Part shown: positions 9,769 to 19,934 of the stretch, in pieces
Layout: each line of letters opens with the position of its first letter
Numbering within the stretch: position 1 is the first letter of the stretch
Assembly: GCA_003550325.1 (NCBI GenBank)
Contig: QKWP01000832.1
Coordinates: forward strand, 133,540 to 197,539
DNA length: 64,000 nucleotides
Source of the DNA: Gigaspora rosea
Lineage: Eukaryota; Glomeromycota; Glomeromycetes; Diversisporales; Gigasporaceae
Direction: 5' to 3'
Notes under the pieces: model-generated
What the model saw: only the letters and a program-made list of their open reading frames with translations
Databases searched by the model: none
What the model was told of the DNA's origin: nothing
Made by a program: the position numbers and the translations under genes

Positions 9769-12448
9769 TTAAAACCTTAGATAATTATGAATATCTTGGC
9801 TGATATTCACAAATCCCATTACCACCCAAGTGTAATCAGGATTAATTTCGTTATTTCCAGACCGTAAGCATCTAAAATTAAATCTCACTTCCTTATTTGC
9901 ATCGCTTTTATAGGTAATCCATATAAACAATATCTCAATATCATCATATTTTGGTAAATATTCTAAATTCTCTCCAAATACTATCGAAAAAACTATTCTC
10001 CGAATTTTTATGATTATCCTTATTAAGTGTAATTTGAATTGGGGTAACACACAACTTAATACGCCCTCTAAGACCCTAGCGTCACCAACCTAAAAAATTT
10101 CGCCAAAAATTTTTCGCAGTTAAATTAGGGTTAGGGCCTACTATTAAATTAGGTTAGAAATAGTCTCTATAATACCAAAATTTCATAAAGAAAACTTTTT
10201 GCTAGTGCGCAGTAAGCAGTTTCATAGGTAAACTGTTGATTAATGAACGATTTTTTGGTTTGGGTTGATTTTTCGCGTTACACCTGATCTCGAAATCTGT
10301 TTGGTTGGCGAATTAGTAGCGAAATTTTTTAGGATGGTGACGCTAGGGGGGTTATACGCCCTCGGACTTTTTGGTAAGAGATCAGTAATCCATCGATATC
10401 CTTTTGATTCCAAATACGTGGTAAATAAAATGTGCATGTTCCTTCACTTGCAGAAATTTTTATTTCTTTGTAAAAAAACTTAATTTCGTTTGGCTTAAAA
10501 AATTTGTACCATTTACTGTAAGCCCATTTTTCCAAATGTTGGCAATGCATGCCTTTTCCACAATAAATCCCATTACTATTGGATTGTTCTTGAAAGTCTT
10601 TATACAAGAAATCCAATTTATATCCGCAAATACTTCCATTTTGCCCTTTTCATAGAGATAATTCGCCATACAATCTCTTGCCATTCCACAGACATAATAG
10701 CATGTTTCACTTTCAATGTAGAAGAAAAATCATTAACTCCATAGCCACTCGGAGGACATCCTTGTGCCAGAAATGATGACATCAAGTTGACATGACTGCA
10801 AATAGAGAAGTCAGCTTTCACATAGTTTACCAATTGCAAAACAAAATATAAATACATACAAATCCCGTCTTCCTTCTGGTATAGTGTCTGAAAAGTTTGT
10901 CATTGGTTCTTTTATCTTTGATTTTAATTGCTTATTTAAGTAGTCCAATGCCTCTTCAAAATTATTGCAACTAGATTCTAATAAATTGTTTAAGAAAAGT
11001 GGAATTTTTTCCGGTGATGTCCTCAATTTGATCCTTCTGCCAGTTATTCATTGTTGGTAAAATGAAATTATACTTCTTCCACCACTCCGTCATCTCCTCC
11101 TAAATTGGATATTACATTAATATGTAGAAAATTCACAATGCAGGTCATCTTAATCATACCTCATCGAATCCTCCATAAAGCGTAATTTTCTTTTCATTAG
11201 TCTGTTTTTGCTTAAGATGCAATACTGCATGGTTGTTAGCTGAAGAACTCTTAATATAAAAATGGTTCCAGCACAATTTATCAATATTTTCTTTAACTTG
11301 TCGCTTTTTTTCAGGGTTAATTCCAGTATCATTACAATCATCCAGAGCATTCATTTGGTCTACTATAAAATATAATGTCTCATCTAATGATCCACAAAAT
11401 GCTATGATTTGATCAAAATTTTTACAAGCATTAATTTCGCTTGTTTCCACATCATCATCTACGTAGGTGAGAAATAAGGCTGATTTTATGTATTCCACTG
11501 GGTTTACAGCCAGTTCGCGACAATCGGGAAGATACACAACACGCTTCCCAATTCGGATAAGAAAGCAAGCTATTGCTGTGAGAATATGAGACTTTCCATA
11601 ACCTACTGTGCCATAAATAAACATTTTCATATAACCAGTGCTCGATCTGAATTCATTAATTTTGTCTAGAACACTGTTGAATTTCTTCCTTCCCATGAAG
11701 GTAAAAAAACCATTACTGCCAATAGCAAACCTATCTACTGGTTTATTTGATCCAGGGTATGGGAATGGTAATGTAAGGAAATTTTTCGGGTCTGAATAAA
11801 TGTCACCAATATCAGGAAGTTTCATTATGCCCTCCATGATTTTACTAGCAGTTGCTAAGAAGTAATATGCATGTTAAGATGATCAATGTTCTGTTTTTAA
11901 ATAAATATCTAAAAATTATACACACCTACTAGTTTAACTTTTTTACTTTCTTGGCCTCCACCTTTCTCATCTGAATCATCTAGGTTTCTTTTTCCTGATC
12001 GAGTATATTTATTTTTTCGACTAAAATGAGTTATAAATTTCCTTATTCAAGAAGTAAAATATTGGAAACACTTACTGGGCAATTGTACGATAATATGGAC
12101 GGTATTATCCGGAAGTTTGAATGGGAAAGCTTCTTTAAACTTCATAGTTGAAACCAACTTTTCACCTCCAAATTCCTGCTTGATATCAATTTCCGTGTAA
12201 GCCTTTTTTTCGAGTATCTCCCACTTCCTGTTTCCTTCGTTAAGACCTTCAACCTTCCATAGTGTCAGTGTAGCAGGGTTAATATCGGCAAGATCATATT
12301 GGTTCTGCTTCGAGATGAGCCTCTTGAGATGCCAAACTGTGAGAACGTCGATAGAAATTTCAATATTATCGATGATATTTTTTTCGGCGATGTCTACCGC
12401 GAAAGGACTCGTTAGAGGATCAACTAGAACGATACAAAATAATGACAT
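9769..12448 (-). pseudogene. Crinkler (CRN)-type effector pseudogene, split by a MITE
   Basis: Reading from 12448 down: exon 1 (12448-12076) encodes a Crinkler header domain (MSLFCIVLVD..., ubiquitin-like in this family). Exon 2 (11994-11926) is a short linker with basic clusters (KR and KKVK) that looks like a bipartite nuclear signal. Exon 3 (11854-11160) is a P-loop NTPase with Walker A GTVGYGKS and a Walker B-like FIVDQMNALD. Exon 4 starts at 11099 and runs to a donor near 10865. All junctions are GT-AG. The C-terminal half then breaks. There are one-base frameshifts in T runs near 10727 and 10500, a 285-bp element at 10069-10353, and another frameshift near 9955-9975. Motifs typical of the C-terminal nuclease-like region (PRIWNQKDID, PIQIT, NSENSFF, LFIWI) can still be read in different frames. 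Known Crinklers act in host nuclei. This copy should be non-functional unless the T-run shifts are assembly errors, and even then the insertion remains. Confidence 0.85.
10069..10353. mobile_element. MULE-like MITE inserted in the Crinkler gene
   Basis: Terminal inverted repeats of about 35 bp at 10069-10103 and 10319-10353 share CCTAGCGTCACC and CCTAAAAAATTTCGC. They are flanked by an exact 10-bp direct repeat, ATACGCCCTC, at 10059-10068 and 10354-10363. A 9-11 bp target duplication with TIRs of this sort is the signature of Mutator-like elements. Taking out the element plus one repeat copy makes the interrupted Crinkler frame continuous across the site, which independently confirms both ends. 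Confidence 0.88.
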
Positions 12449-12658
12449 TTCAACGATATATCTACAAACGTGAAAGCAGAGTTAAAAACGGTTATAACAT
12501 TAATTTAGTAAAATAGAAAGAACGACCTTGGCTTTGAGTGAACTGTCATTGTGTGCAAAACCGGTTTGTGACTTGCTTTGATGATTGAAAAATCAACACA
12601 GTAAATAAAAATGGTTAGAAAATTTTTTTTCTCTTATGACAATTTTTTTTTGTTATTA

Positions 12659-12925
12659 TATGGGGTGCCTCATATTAATTGACATTTTTCAATTATAAAT
12701 GAAGGTCGATTTGCATAATAAAAAATGGAGGTAATGTAAAAAAAAAATTACACGAGTCTGCCCAAGGACAAGCACATCACGAGATTACCCTATAGTCACC
12801 TGTTATATTTAACCAATCAAAATCGTGAAATTTGCTTAATCCCGGATCAGTCCGAAAATCAAAACAAACGATTAAACAATTATCTCAAAATAAAAATGGG
12901 CCCTTTTAATATGAGGCACCCCATA
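12659..12925. mobile_element. TA-flanked MITE
   Basis: Exact 18-bp terminal inverted repeats at 12659-12676 and 12908-12925 (TATGGGGTGCCTCATATT). TA at both outer ends is consistent with mariner-type target choice. There is no coding sequence. It lies 210 bp upstream of the Crinkler start codon. Confidence 0.75.
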
Positions 12926-13000
12926 TACGCATAAAAATTCCGCAGGGAACCAATCATGTAGGGTTCAGGGCACGGGTAAAAATTTTGCATTAGGTCGAGG

Positions 13001-13301
13001 TAGGGTGTCCAGGATTATGCGATGCGATATTATACGCATAATTCTTTTTCGCATCGCATATGCTTCGCATAATTAAGAAAAAAAGGCATAAAGCACGTGA
13101 GTGAGATTTGATTGGCGAAAGAATGTGTTTTGATGAAGTGGAATTCCGAAAACTTCGCAAAAAAGTTCGAAATATTCCGAAAAGTTGGCATAATTGACAA
13201 AATCTAATTAAGAAAACGCATAATTCGCATCCATCGCATAATTGACCTTAGTGAAATCGCATAAATTTACCCAATCGCATCGCATAATTCTGGACACCCT
13301 A
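13001..13301. mobile_element. hAT-like MITE nested in the 12959-13950 element
   Basis: Terminal inverted repeats of about 28 bp (TAGGGTGTCCAGGATTATGC at left; ATAATTCTGGACACCCTA at right) are flanked by an exact 8-bp duplication, GGTCGAGG, at 12993-13000 and 13302-13309. The interior repeats GCATAATTCGCATCGCATAA-like words, which are subterminal repeats typical of hAT elements. It has no coding capacity. Confidence 0.88.
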
Positions 13302-13433
13302 GGTCGAGGCATGCCCTTTGGGCTATGCCCATTTAAGTTCACATGATTACACCCGTTATTAGCCAATCATATAACAGGATTCGCATTAATAGAATTCTTT
13401 TTTTTAATTTAAATTTGCTTTATAAAGTATTAC

Positions 13434-13650
13434 TATATAGTGGCTCTTGATATAGCAGAGACTAAGTAAATGTTGATATAATGGATCAAGATTCCATTCC
13501 ATATTATAATAAATACTATTTGATATAATGGATTTACTAATAAAACTCTCGATAAAGCGGATTTTAAAAAATTCCTCACTATGTCCATTTTTGCTTTTCC
13601 GAAAAACTAACTGGATTACTACCGTCCACCTCTATGAGAGCCACTATGTA
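13434..13650. mobile_element. Probable second nested MITE
   Basis: A 14-bp inverted repeat, TATATAGTGGCTCT at 13434-13447 against AGAGCCACTATGTA at 13637-13650, has one mismatch and TA-rich flanks. The interior mentions GATATAATGGAT several times. The short termini make this less secure than its neighbours. Confidence 0.45.
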
Positions 13651-13964
13651 TATCTATAATTTTTGAGTTCAAAATTTTATTCTACTGTATATTATATTTT
13701 GTGCAAAATCATATGATATATAAAATTCACATTTTAAAGCTCAATATATAACCCAATCATGATATTGAATTGGACAATTAGATTAGAAGTTTATAGACTA
13801 TAATATATTTTTGGTGTATTAAAGTTTCTATAGGTTAGGGTTAGGTTGGGGTTAAGTATGGGATGCCTTTTGGCCATATGGCATGTCCATAGGCATGCCT
13901 ATGGGCATGCCCTCAAGGGCATGCCCCATGCCCCTGTGCCCTGAACCTTACAATCATGGCACAG

Positions 13965-14110
13965 GATCAGGTGTAACGTGAAAATGAAACAAAAACAGCC
14001 GGCTTTTCAAAAATATCTATAACACAAAATTTGGCTTACACAACCACCTTCTGCGTCTTAACAAAAAAATTTCTTGCAAAATTTTGCTATATATAAGGCT
14101 CTTGCTAACG
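13965..14110 (+). repeat. Dispersed repeat, copy 1 of 3
   Basis: The run from GGTGTAACGTGAAAATGAAAC through CACAAAATTTGGCTTACACA, CTTAACAAAAAAATTTCTTG and GCAAAATTTTGCTATATATA recurs in reverse at 58680-58830 and, more diverged, at 62287-62420. The third copy is bounded by inverted TGTAATGTGAAAT words, so the family is probably a MITE. Confidence 0.6.
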
Positions 14111-14612
14111 TCGTTAACGTTGTCCAGTTAACTTTTTACAGTAATCGAAAAATGCAATGACGCGTCGCGATTTTTTTCGGCCAATAGAATTTTAGCGCAT
14201 ATCATCACGTGCCTGCAGAAATTTTATGCGGTTCCTATGAAATAAAACGGTCATACGGCCGATCTTACTTCTATTTGACTATGCATGAAACAAAGCGATC
14301 GTAGATATAGTCACATGTAATTGTCAATAGCAAGTCGGCCAATCAGGTTGCAAAAAAAGTTGTTTCACGAGGAATCAAAAAATACGAATTAAAAACATTA
14401 ATTCATCCGTTAAATTTACTCTCGTTTCATAGAAAGTTGAGCTTTTAAAAGAAGTATTGTAAAACATATAAAAAAAACATTTATCAATTGTATAACCATA
14501 TCAGAAAATCATCTACGCATTTGAACGGTTCTATGTATTAGAATAAATTTAACGAAATAAGTTTTGATCGATAATAAGAATTGTTACCAATTATTTATTA
14601 ATTGAAATACAT

Positions 14613-15223
14613 TGTTATAGAATAGGTTTTTAATCTTGGGAGAAATTAGTTTGAAAATTAGAACTTAATAAGGAAATTTTGAAATAACTGTATTTAGTAA
14701 TAGTGATATGCGAAATTGATGTGCAATGACACTCAATGACGCTTAGCGACGCTTAACGACGCTTAGCGACGCTTAATGACGCTTAGCGACGCTTAACGAC
14801 GCTTAGTGACGCTTAATGACGCTTAGTGACGCTTAACGACGCTTAGTGACGCTTAACGACGCTTAGCGACGCTTAGCTCAATAGATATATAAACCCACCT
14901 TATTTCCCTTAGTTTTAGACAGATCCAGACATTGTATTTTATCTTTACATTATATTAATTATCCTCCTCTCTTATTATTAATAAACTCTTGGGATTTCTA
15001 AGGAACAGACACCTTGGAATAGCCCTCTTGTTAATTTAATAAACCGTGTATTATCTCTTGTTGTTTTATACCGAACTGCCTCAGAGAAGTGTGTAGTTTC
15101 TTACAGACATAAAAGAAACTATACTTCCCTCTTGCACACCGCTTCACGCCCAAAGTAAGGGATCTCAGGAGCCGTGTGATTGTTACTCTATCAGAATTAA
15201 AGAAGGCTTCCGGTACTGTAACA
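14613..15223 (+). mobile_element. Solo LTR of a retrotransposon
   Basis: The unit begins TGTTATAG and ends CTGTAACA (TG...CA with inverted TGTTA/TAACA tips) and is flanked by ACAT at 14609-14612 and 15224-15227. It has LTR order: a U3 with tandem repeats (14738-14876), a TATA box TATATAAA (14886-14893), a likely transcription start about 30 bp later, then AATAAA signals (14990-14995 and about 15042). No primer-binding site follows and no polypurine tract precedes, so it is a solo LTR. The family (Gypsy or Copia) cannot be told from the LTR alone, and the 4-bp duplication is weak evidence by itself. Confidence 0.62.
14738..14876 (+). repeat. 10-bp minisatellite with 20-bp higher order
   Basis: About fourteen decamers GCTTARYGAC in perfect register from 14741. 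Position 6 alternates G and A from one unit to the next almost throughout, so the array is really a 20-bp repeat (GCTTAG then GCTTAA). It sits just upstream of the TATA box of the solo LTR, where enhancer repeats of LTRs usually lie. Confidence 0.9.
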
Positions 15224-15474
15224 ACATATTTGAAATAATCTTTATGAATATATGCTAATTTATTTAATTGATACCTATTTACTTCTTATTATTTCTTATT
15301 AAAATCAATTTAACTGATGTATAATGATCGTACGGGAAGACTACGGGAAGATCCCCATTTTCGGGTCGGAATGCATCGGAATCACAGTCGGCTGGATTGA
15401 AATTAATCAATTTTGCCCCAAGATCATCGAAAATTTTACTAGTCATTCTAGAGGTTAGACCCAGATGCAAAATT

Positions 15475-15535
15475 GTCACCCGGGTCACCCGTGTGATTTG
15501 AAATCAGGTGACCCGGGTGAAAACGGGTTGTATAT
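15475..15535. repeat. CACCCGGGTCACCCG palindromic repeat, copy 1
   Basis: GTCACCCGGGTCACCCGTGT, then GAAATC, then GGTGACCCGGGTGAA: an inverted repeat around a short spacer. A related copy is at 41040-41095, just upstream of the SpoU methyltransferase. The flanking DNA (15224-15900) holds only a weak minus-strand reading frame (15488-15279) that I cannot support as a gene. Confidence 0.6.
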
Positions 15536-16029
15536 AAGGGTGAAAAGTGAACCTCTTTGAAATATGGATTATTGGGTGAACAGATCACAAGATCAAAGTG
15601 TGATTAATACACATGCCAGTAATGATTACCAGATTACTGTGCGTGCGAAAAATTGGAGCGTTCGGTCAACAAGGGTTCGCATTGCACTGTTGCAGTGCGT
15701 TGTTATCCTATATCCACTTCTTCAAAGATATTAGGTAACTAGAGCGATCTTAGACAGTGAACACTTTGTGTAACCTCACTTTGTTACTGTGATATATCTA
15801 AGTCGGAAGGCGTTTTTTAATAAAACTTAACAAAGAAGATTTAAGGCAATTTGCAATTACGAAAGAGGCTACAATTAGAAATATATGAGGATACTAATAA
15901 TTGTTTAATTTGTGTAGTTAATAGTTGTTTTTATTAGTGAAAGAGTATGAAGACTCGATGTTGAACTTGGGGTCCACATCGGCCGCTTTTATACATTTTT
16001 GTTTTTCACAAATGTAACGGACTATATCT

Positions 16030-16182
16030 ATTACATGTGCAATAAATGCTATATCTACTACTAATAAAATATATAGTATAAATGATATAAATGTAATATA
16101 TGAAATAAATGATATATGTGTTATAAATAAAATATAGAGTATATATGCTATAAATATGACATGTTTTATAAATGCCATATAT
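16030..16182. repeat. Degenerate ATAAATGNTATA short-period repeat
   Basis: About a dozen imperfect copies of a 12-15 base word such as ATAAATGATATA. The hydrophobic Ile/Tyr-rich reading frame on the minus strand is a by-product of this repeat. Confidence 0.7.
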
Positions 16183-16399
16183 GCGTTTTGGCGCGCAGTA
16201 GATCGCCTAGCCAATCAAATTGTAGATCTGATACTTGATCATCTATTGGTTCCGATCTTGGTAACCAATGGTCGTACAGGGATGATCTATAGCTCGTTCG
16301 AACCGTCTCATCGAGCTGAGTCGAATGGTGGTTGTTTCATCGAATTCTAATCACTGGATCGAGAGTTATGCCCGTTTTTGTGTAATTTTTATAGGTCAA

Positions 16400-18230
16400 C
16401 AGCGTGATAGGTCAATAAACTACTAGTATTGTTAATATGAAAAGTAAATTTTGAAGAGATTTAATGCATTTTACTAGTGAGAAGGATATTTTGTTTAACC
16501 TTTTTGAATATGACCTACTTATCGTTATGCTGATTTTTGCAAAATCATAGGTTTCAAAATTAAAATATAGAAATTTATTGCAGTTTGCAAAATTCTGTAA
16601 TCCTCCTTAAAATTATTTAAAAAAGTGCTTAATTACTGGTGATTACTATTGATTTTTAATTTCATTTTGCTACTCCAATATTATAATTTCATATCGTGAT
16701 ATCGGGGCAGTTTTAAGAAATCAAAAATCACTAGTAATCACCACAATTTTTTTTTTTGATAATTTTGAGAGGATACAGAAATTTACAAACAGCAATAATT
16801 CTAACTGAAATACTAAAAATAGTATATTTGTTTTTAAATAAAAACTTATCAATTTTATTTCAAAATCTTGATGAGTCCAGAAAAATTGAGGAGATCTATA
16901 ATTAACACTAACTCATTTCTATATTCACAGAAAACTATGTTTATTTTAAATACAATATTGAAAAAACAATCATCATGCTTACAGTAGAAATCAGGGCATT
17001 AGGCATTCTCAAGCCCTTCAATCAATAGGTCAAAATAAACAGAAAATATCGTATTTGCGTGTAATAGTGAGCTGGGTGTTATTTGAGGCACGGCACGAAT
17101 TAAGTTTGATTTAAGCCAAAATTTGAAAATTTTGAAATTATACTCCTGTGTTTTTACACGCAGATACGGTATGTTGGGAATTAAACTTTAGGAAAGTATT
17201 TTAATCAACCATCGAGCTTGTCATTAGATGATAAGGTAATTTATTATGCAAAGAAAAATTTGAAATAATAAAAAAATGAATAGCGAGTTTACCATTTCAG
17301 TAAAAAAAACTTTTTACTCCAATCACCTTTTTTTTCACGCTGACTATTAAAAATTTATAAATAGTAAAATAAATAAAGTATTGTCAAGCGTATATTTTTT
17401 ATTATGGATTTTCATTATTGACACCCATTTTTTATAAAATTTTGATAAACTACTCTATCATTGCAATTGAACATCACTACAATTATTAGGAAAGTAATAC
17501 TTCAATAATATCATCATTTATTTATTGATTTTATCCAAAAGGTTATGACAATAGCCAAAATTACACCATAATGCTTGTGCACTATTTCGATTACTATGAA
17601 ATGGTGTCTAAGTTGATGCTTAAAAAAACCCCAAGTACTTCAATCAAATGTTGAAACCATTTCGATTTAAATTACAGCAGATAATATTTTGTATTATATG
17701 TTGTGTGTAGTGATGTGCATCTGAATTTTTTTAGTGTACAGTATGTACAGTACGTACAGTACATATAGTTGTATAGTGTGTATAGCATGTACAATATGTA
17801 TAGTATATGTATGATATATAAGCCATCTATACACAAAATTTTGCAAGGAATAACTTTACTTAGAAAATAAAAGGTGGTTTTATAAGTAAAAATTTGATAT
17901 ATGAATAGTTTTATCATTTGCTCTAGAATATTCTAAACTTTTTTTTGCGTACTGTAGTATGGTCTAAACTTTCATTCAATTTTATGCTATTGTATTTAAA
18001 TTTTTTAGTCCAGTGATCAAGATAAATTTAGAAGTGATCATCAAAATGTCTTTCGTTAAAATCTTCCAATTTTCCTTTGATGATCATTAATTATCATTTC
18101 ATCAGCCGGGTAAAAAATTCGACCGAAAAAAAATAAAAAATCGTTGAATATTAAGAAAATAAATTAATAAGCCTAAAGAATAAAGCTTGTAAAAAAGGTT
18201 CAAAGGTCAAATAGCATATAAAATTAGTCT
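16400..18230. other. Gene-free stretch
   Basis: AT-rich DNA with scattered poly-A/T and a GTACAGTACGTACAGTAC cluster at about 17733-17768. I see no gene or bounded element. Confidence 0.5.
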
Positions 18231-18252
18231 TACGTCACAAAATTTTTCTGCT

Positions 18253-18296
18253 GAGCATAATCATGAGCATGATCATGAGCATGATCAAGAATATGA
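18253..18296. repeat. 12-bp tandem repeat GAGCATGATCAT
   Basis: About 3.5 units. TGATCA and CATGATCATG inside the unit are self-complementary. Confidence 0.75.
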
Positions 18297-18722
18297 TATA
18301 AGAAACGCAACCAATTTTGTGACACCTTGAGTTCTCATTTTGTAACTTTGTATAACTAAGATTTTGCCAAAAATAATACAGTTTATTGAGAAAAAAGCCT
18401 AAAAAAGATGCAAATTGCGTAGCACAAATATGAAATCATTTTTTTTATTGCGTTAACATGCAAACAAAAACTATATGCGGTACCATATAAGAATTAATTT
18501 TTAAGATCTTATGATCAGAATAGTAATCAGATAGTGACAGGAGTTATTTATATTTAATTAATAGTAAAGAATGTTTTGTGGGCTTTCGGATGTCTAGAGC
18601 AAATAGCTCTATTTTTCTCAATTATTTTAGCATAATTGATTTTTAAAAGCCTTTATGATGAAGTTACGTTATAAAACCTTATTACTCTTACTGTTATAAC
18701 CAACCGAAATGAATACCCTTCT

Positions 18723-18947
18723 ATGATCTTAAACCCGATTTTGGCCCAGCTGAACTGTTTCGACACGGGTGACCCAGTTTACTACAAGCCGGGTCTAAAC
18801 TCTAGACAAGTTTGGATTAAAACCCGAAGAGATTTTAATAGGGTACAGGGAGAAATTAATAAAATTAAAAACTATTTAGACGCCAACAAAGAGAAACATG
18901 TAGGGGCAATTATTAAGTATTTAATGCGTGCTGATTTTTTAAAGTGA
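18723..18947 (+). CDS. Uncertain 74-codon ORF
   Basis: Unlike most short frames here, this one has balanced composition: a GDPVYYKPGLNSRQVWIK stretch, then a predicted charged helix (NRVQGEINKIKNYLDANKEK). I do not recognise it. No flanking exon was found with confidence. It may be a relic exon or a chance frame in repeat DNA, since nearby text resembles the CGGGTGACCC repeat. Surrounding DNA from 18300 to 19930 shows nothing else beyond an ATGCATGCATGC run at about 19590. Confidence 0.2.
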   Translation: MILNPILAQLNCFDTGDPVYYKPGLNSRQVWIKTRRDFNRVQGEINKIKNYLDANKEKHVGAIIKYLMRADFLK

Positions 18948-19934
18948 AAAATAGACCTATTAATGAGATTTATACCCAAAAAATAGCCATATATGACAGC
19001 CAAGCAGGCCAAGGAACAAATAATTAAAGATAGATCAGATGTGAGAAATTGCTTTAATCAAAAAAGAAATAACGATACAGATTATATTCTGTTTTAAGAA
19101 CTTGCATTACATGAATTTTTTTTTAAGGGCCTGATTATAAAGTTTTTTTAAGGGCTTATACAAATAAATAATATGCAACAGGGTGAAACCCATGCCATGA
19201 ATTAAATAAAATCCGCTATAATCATCATGTGAGAGTGAAACCTTCTTTATATCATAAAACAAAAATCAAAAATACGGAATTTATCCTAACTCGATATTCT
19301 TACTAGCTCACGACTAGGAATGTGATTCTACTTAAATTGGTTAGTTTGTGCTTTGAAACCTGACCAAACACTGTTCTAAAGCACATGAATATTAATTATG
19401 TTTGCCCAAACATGTTAGTTTAAATAGCTGTTTAGAATATATGCATAAATTCACGCGATTGAAAACTTGTGTTCAGGGACGAACAGAGCAGAATCACATC
19501 CCTACATGCAATTTATATAGCGATAGTATTGTTATTAATTTTTTTTTTGTATGGGCATTTTGGTATATAGATCGTTAAACTATGCGCACGCATGATGCAT
19601 GCATGCATGCACCTATGCGCATGGTGCCACCTCTACTTGGGACTATAGTTGATAGTAGAATTACAAATTAATACAATTACAGCACATGCCGTATTTTTTG
19701 CTATAATGCCATAAATCCGTAATGCCATTTAGAATGTAAATAACTTTACTTACCAACTAATTCAACATATTCATTTTGGTTTGGGGTGACTGTCTCATAG
19801 CTACTTAATTATACATTATTATTACAATAGATACTAGTGAAATTAATTTTACCAATTTCACCAATTCACCACCAATTTCACCAATAGTGATGAAATTATT
19901 TCACCATATTTCACCACATTTCACTAGCATCTAT

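Larger units (their letters stand above)
12959..13950. mobile_element. hAT-like non-autonomous element, host of nested insertions
   Basis: The ends TAGGGTTCAGGGCAC (left) and its complement with one change (right, ending CTGAACCTTA) are flanked by an exact 8-bp direct repeat, CAATCATG, at 12951-12958 and 13951-13958. An 8-bp duplication is the hAT hallmark. The subterminal regions are rich in the short palindrome GGCATGCC. Similar termini recur near 51505-51590 and, more decayed, at 58825-58855. It contains at least two younger insertions and no transposase. Confidence 0.82.

Noticed and set aside
14577-14595. Alternative LTR start at TGTTACCAA (14582)
   Set aside because: The five bases before it (AGAAT) do not match those after the right end; the start at 14613 gives a shared ACAT and a better terminal inverted repeat.
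15279-15488. 69-codon minus-strand frame next to the solo LTR
   Set aside because: Considered as a retrotransposon gag relic; no zinc knuckle or protease motif, and no primer-binding site beside the LTR.
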